Shown here: piece by piece, positions 31,661-33,757 of the stretch
How the letters are laid out: the number at the start of each line of letters is the position of its first letter
Numbering within the stretch: position 1 is the first letter of the stretch
Assembly: GCA_945877625.1 (NCBI GenBank)
Contig: CAMCSF010000007.1
Location: forward strand, 1-33,757
DNA from: Methylomonas koyamae
GTDB lineage: Bacteria > Pseudomonadota > Gammaproteobacteria > Methylococcales > Methylomonadaceae
DNA: 33,757 nt
Direction of reading: 5' to 3'
Notes under the pieces: generated by a model
Database searches by the model: none
What the model saw: only the letters and a program-made list of their open reading frames with translations
What the model was told of the DNA's origin: nothing
Translations under genes and position numbers: made by a program

Positions 31661-32959
31661 ATGACATTTTGCTCAAGGTCGTTATTTCGTCTTCCTAATC
31701 TGTGCTTGGCAATCATTGCTGTTCAAGGTTTAACCGCTTGTGAAACTATGTTGCCGATTACCCGACAAGCTGAAGTGACTGTTGAACCTTTACCCACCAA
31801 TGTCGAAACTCATGTCTTTAAAGTGCAGGATCAGCAATCCAGTATTGGCCTTAATGCTCATGTGCCTGCAAAAGCTAGCGATACCTTGTCCGATCTCGCC
31901 CGCCATTTTGGTTTAGGTTTTGACGAGATACAAATGGCTAATCCTGGGGTTGATCCTTGGGTTTTAACCGACAAGCAAGGCATTGTCTTGCCCTTGCAAT
32001 ATCTATTGCCAGAAGCGCCAAAGAAAGGCATCGTCATCAATCTCGCCAATATGCGGCTGTTTTTCTATCCGCCCAAGCAAATCAATACCGTGGTCACTTA
32101 TCCAATTGGTATCGGTCGCGATGGTTGGAGCACGCCATTAGGTAAAACTAGCGTGATTACTAAACGCTACAAACCCGATTGGACTGCGCCTGAATCGATC
32201 TTAAAAGAACATCAGCAATTGCATGAGCCTTTGCCCAAAGTGATACGCAGTGGCCCTGATAATCCGCTCGGATTGTATGCCATGAATCTGGGTTTTAAAG
32301 GTTATTTAATTCATGGCACCAATAAACCTTATGGGATTGGGATGCAAGTCAGTCATGGCTGTATTCAAATGTATCCTGAAGATATTGAAGCGCTGTTTCC
32401 GCAAGTTGATCTGAATACCCAAGTCAATATTATTCATCAGCCTTATATGTTGGGTTTTAAAGACAAAGTGTTATATGTCGAAGCCCATCCTTCGCTGGAA
32501 AAATGGAAATCGCAACAAAAAAGCCAACAAGCTAATTTGCTGAAACGCTTGAAAGCCGCCGCGGCTAGTTATCATTTAACGGTGGACTGGCAGAAAGTGC
32601 AGCAGGTATTAAAACAAGCGGATGGCGTGCCAAGTCCTGTGACTTTACCTGAACCTCCAGTAACGCGGATTGCGCTTGATCATCCGCCGGCTTTAAAAGC
32701 CCAACCTATCATCGAAGCTAATCTCGACAATCAACATTGGTATTTGTCAGTTGATGAAGCAATGGAAGAATATTCAGCCAAAAAACTGGCGGCGATGTTG
32801 AATCACCAAGGGCCAGCGATTCCGGTCAGGAGTTTACCTAAGCAAGAAAAGTTCGAAGTGATTGCCGGGCCGTTTCAATCCAAACAAGAAGCAAATAGCG
32901 TCAAAACTCGAATTAAAAAAACGTTTGATTTGAAATCAGAGTTGATTGTGCCGCATTAA
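31661..32959 (+). CDS. Lipoprotein L,D-transpeptidase (LysM-YkuD, SPOR-like end)
   Basis: The 432-residue product has a lipoprotein signal peptide with lipobox LTAC (Cys27). A LysM-like peptidoglycan-binding segment follows (about 66-110, 'SDTLSDLARHFGLGFDEIQM'), then a YkuD L,D-transpeptidase domain (about 123-265). The catalytic pair is H218-G219 and S231-H232-G233-C234, with Cys234 as nucleophile. The last 40 residues ('FEVIAGPFQSKQEANSVKTR') resemble a SPOR domain that binds denuded glycan strands. Enzymes of this kind cross-link peptidoglycan or attach lipoproteins to it in the periplasm. The ATG at 31661 has no strong ribosome site. Confidence 0.93.
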   Translation: MTFCSRSLFRLPNLCLAIIAVQGLTACETMLPITRQAEVTVEPLPTNVETHVFKVQDQQSSIGLNAHVPAKASDTLSDLARHFGLGFDEIQMANPGVDPWVLTDKQGIVLPLQYLLPEAPKKGIVINLANMRLFFYPPKQINTVVTYPIGIGRDGWSTPLGKTSVITKRYKPDWTAPESILKEHQQLHEPLPKVIRSGPDNPLGLYAMNLGFKGYLIHGTNKPYGIGMQVSHGCIQMYPEDIEALFPQVDLNTQVNIIHQPYMLGFKDKVLYVEAHPSLEKWKSQQKSQQANLLKRLKAAAASYHLTVDWQKVQQVLKQADGVPSPVTLPEPPVTRIALDHPPALKAQPIIEANLDNQHWYLSVDEAMEEYSAKKLAAMLNHQGPAIPVRSLPKQEKFEVIAGPFQSKQEANSVKTRIKKTFDLKSELIVPH

Positions 32960-33105
32960 CTCATGCTTGTAACAGCAGAACCTTTGCAAAATACGCGATA
33001 TTTAATCAAGAAGATAGTAGCTTAAATGCGTTTTAATCAGGAAGGTTTGGATAGGTTTTAACAATGATTATTTGAATAATGCATTGTTTATACTGGAAAA
33101 TCAGG

Positions 33106-33182
33106 TGGGGTGAACGATGGGGCTCGAACCCACGACAACCGGAATCACAATCCGGGACTCTACCAACTGAGCTACGCTCACC
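33106..33182 (-). tRNA. tRNA-His (GTG)
   Basis: The minus strand folds as a full 77-nt cloverleaf. It has the acceptor GTGAGCG/CGTTCAC with the extra 5' G (position -1) that is diagnostic for tRNA-His, a D-arm, anticodon loop TTGTGAT with anticodon GTG, and a T-arm GTGGGTTCGAGCCCCAT. CCA is encoded. Confidence 0.97.
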
Positions 33183-33215
33183 ATAGCGTATAACAATGTA
33201 AAAACGAGGATTTTT

Positions 33216-33292
33216 TGGTGCGCTTGGCAGGACTCGAACCTGCGACCCCCGACTTAGAAGGTCGGTGCTCTATCCAGTTGAGCTACAAGCGC
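33216..33292 (-). tRNA. tRNA-Arg (TCT)
   Basis: The 77-nt cloverleaf on the minus strand has acceptor GCGCTTG/CAAGCGC, the anticodon arm CGACC-TTCTAAG with anticodon TCT, and the T-arm GCAGGTTCGAGTCCTGC. An encoded CCA follows. It reads the rarer AGA/AGG arginine codons. Confidence 0.96.
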
Positions 33293-33301
33293 AAAGAAAA
33301 T

Positions 33302-33378
33302 TGGTCGGGGTAGAGAGATTCGAACTCCCGACATCCTGCTCCCAAAGCAGGCGCGCTACCAGACTGCGCTATACCCCG
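33302..33378 (-). tRNA. tRNA-Pro (TGG)
   Basis: The 77-nt cloverleaf on the minus strand has acceptor CGGGGTA/TACCCCG, anticodon arm CCTGC-TTTGGGA-GCAGG with anticodon TGG, T-arm GGGAGTTCGAATCTCTC and an encoded CCA. It is first in a three-tRNA transcription unit. Confidence 0.96.
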
Positions 33379-33423
33379 AAAATCTTTGCTTGAAATCCTT
33401 AGTCCTTAAGACTAAGAACACAT

Positions 33424-33452
33424 ATGATAATTCCTCAAGGTTTTGTCGTCAA
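33424..33452 (-). promoter_or_regulatory. Sigma-70 promoter of the tRNA operon
   Basis: On the minus strand TTGACG and TATCAT lie exactly 17 nt apart, about 45 nt upstream of the mature tRNA-Pro. Both boxes are close to consensus and a terminator-like hairpin from pyrC lies just upstream. Confidence 0.8.
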
Positions 33453-33462
33453 TTTTTATTTT

Positions 33463-33506
33463 AAAAAATCTAATTTTTTTAGCACAATAAAATTAGATTT
33501 TTTTTT
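33463..33506. terminator. Bidirectional intrinsic terminator between pyrC and the tRNA operon
   Basis: A long AT stem (aaaaaatctaatttt with aaaattagattttt, 33463-33477 and 33489-33503) around an 11-nt loop has T-rich flanks on both strands. On the minus strand it closes pyrC 15 nt after its stop. Confidence 0.8.
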
Positions 33507-33519
33507 CAAAAACAAATAA

Positions 33520-33757
33520 CTAAACCATTGTCCACTGCAACAATTCGCCCGATTTTAACGGTTTAATTTCGTCATAGCTTGCGGGAATAATCCAATCACG
33601 TTTTTCTAACGTTACCGTCTCCCCATTTCGTGACAAACCATAAAAATCCGCGCCGTAAAAGCTCGCAAAACCTTCTAATTTATCCAACGCATTCGCACTT
33701 TCAAAGGCTTCAGCATAAAGTTCCAACGCAGCAAACGCACTGTAACACCCCGCACAC
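33520..33757 (-). CDS. pyrC: Dihydroorotase PyrC, C-terminal part (5' end outside window)
   Basis: The frame is open to the window edge on the minus strand and stops at 33520. The visible about 78 residues match the C-terminus of class II dihydroorotase: '[20 protein letters not shown]' then '[20 protein letters not shown]' and the closing '[12 protein letters not shown]'. PyrC cyclises carbamoyl-aspartate to dihydroorotate in pyrimidine synthesis. The GCxSA motif carries residues near the zinc site. A strong terminator follows. Confidence 0.9.
   Translation of the reverse strand, partial: CAGCYSAFAALELYAEAFESANALDKLEGFASFYGADFYGLSRNGETVTLEKRDWIIPASYDEIKPLKSGELLQWTMV

Noticed and set aside
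33060-33088. AT-rich palindrome downstream of tRNA-His
   Set aside because: The stem is good (aacaatg with cattgtt plus inner pairs) but no T-run follows on either strand, so I could not call it a terminator.

Overview
The window reads as a chromosomal stretch from a gammaproteobacterium with moderate GC. The urease accessory genes, zwf, cysE/cysK, an NtrC-type regulator with a sigma-54 promoter, YgjV, YdcH and the three-tRNA array all fit that class. An aquatic methanotroph-like lineage (Methylococcales) is plausible, but this is inference from gene content and cannot be proven here.

Layout. 1-1753 (+): the ends of a urease accessory operon (ureE 3' end, ureF, ureG), with a hairpin repeat between ureF and ureG. 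1776-2381 (-): a MobA-like nucleotidyltransferase. 2466-17639 (-): a complete gas vesicle (gvp) locus of about 15 kb. In transcription order it runs gvpA, a gvpC-like gene, gvpN, two small unknown genes, gvpF, gvpG, a tandem ArsA/Get3-type ATPase, a small gvpA paralogue, gvpK, a small helical-repeat protein, a gvpJ-like paralogue, an unknown 190-aa protein, an NtrC-type sigma-54 activator, an Hsp20 (GvpH-like), a CDC48/VAT-type double AAA+ ATPase, two further GvpF/L proteins, a soluble PAS histidine kinase and a lone receiver. From memory, this order closely matches the gvp/gvr cluster of Serratia sp. ATCC 39006 (gvpA1-C-N-V-F1-G-W-A2-K-X-A3-Y-gvrA-H-Z-F2-F3-gvrB-gvrC).

A good -24/-12 promoter (17719-17735) lies about 80 nt upstream of gvpA and a strong hairpin follows gvpA. 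The cluster therefore appears to encode its own sigma-54 activator and to separate abundant GvpA from the lower-dose assembly genes. The gvpC-like gene has a run of ten A residues on its coding strand, and a 60-codon extension is open in the -1 frame beyond it. This suggests slippage, a recent frameshift or a sequencing error. Several palindromic repeats sit between genes of the locus.

18055-25876: mixed housekeeping genes, including a small secreted protein, a small membrane protein, a GH17 membrane glucanase, a DUF2389-type protein, a DUF3422 protein, YdcH, a second Hsp20, a host-attachment-family protein and zwf. 25905-28800: cysteine synthesis (cysE, cysK on -) diverging from a split YeeE/YedE sulfur transporter pair (+). 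28797-32959: YgjV, a 24-aa membrane microprotein, a TonB-dependent receptor and a lipoprotein L,D-transpeptidase. 33106-33378 (-): tRNA-His, tRNA-Arg(TCT) and tRNA-Pro(TGG) behind a clear sigma-70 promoter. The window ends inside pyrC.
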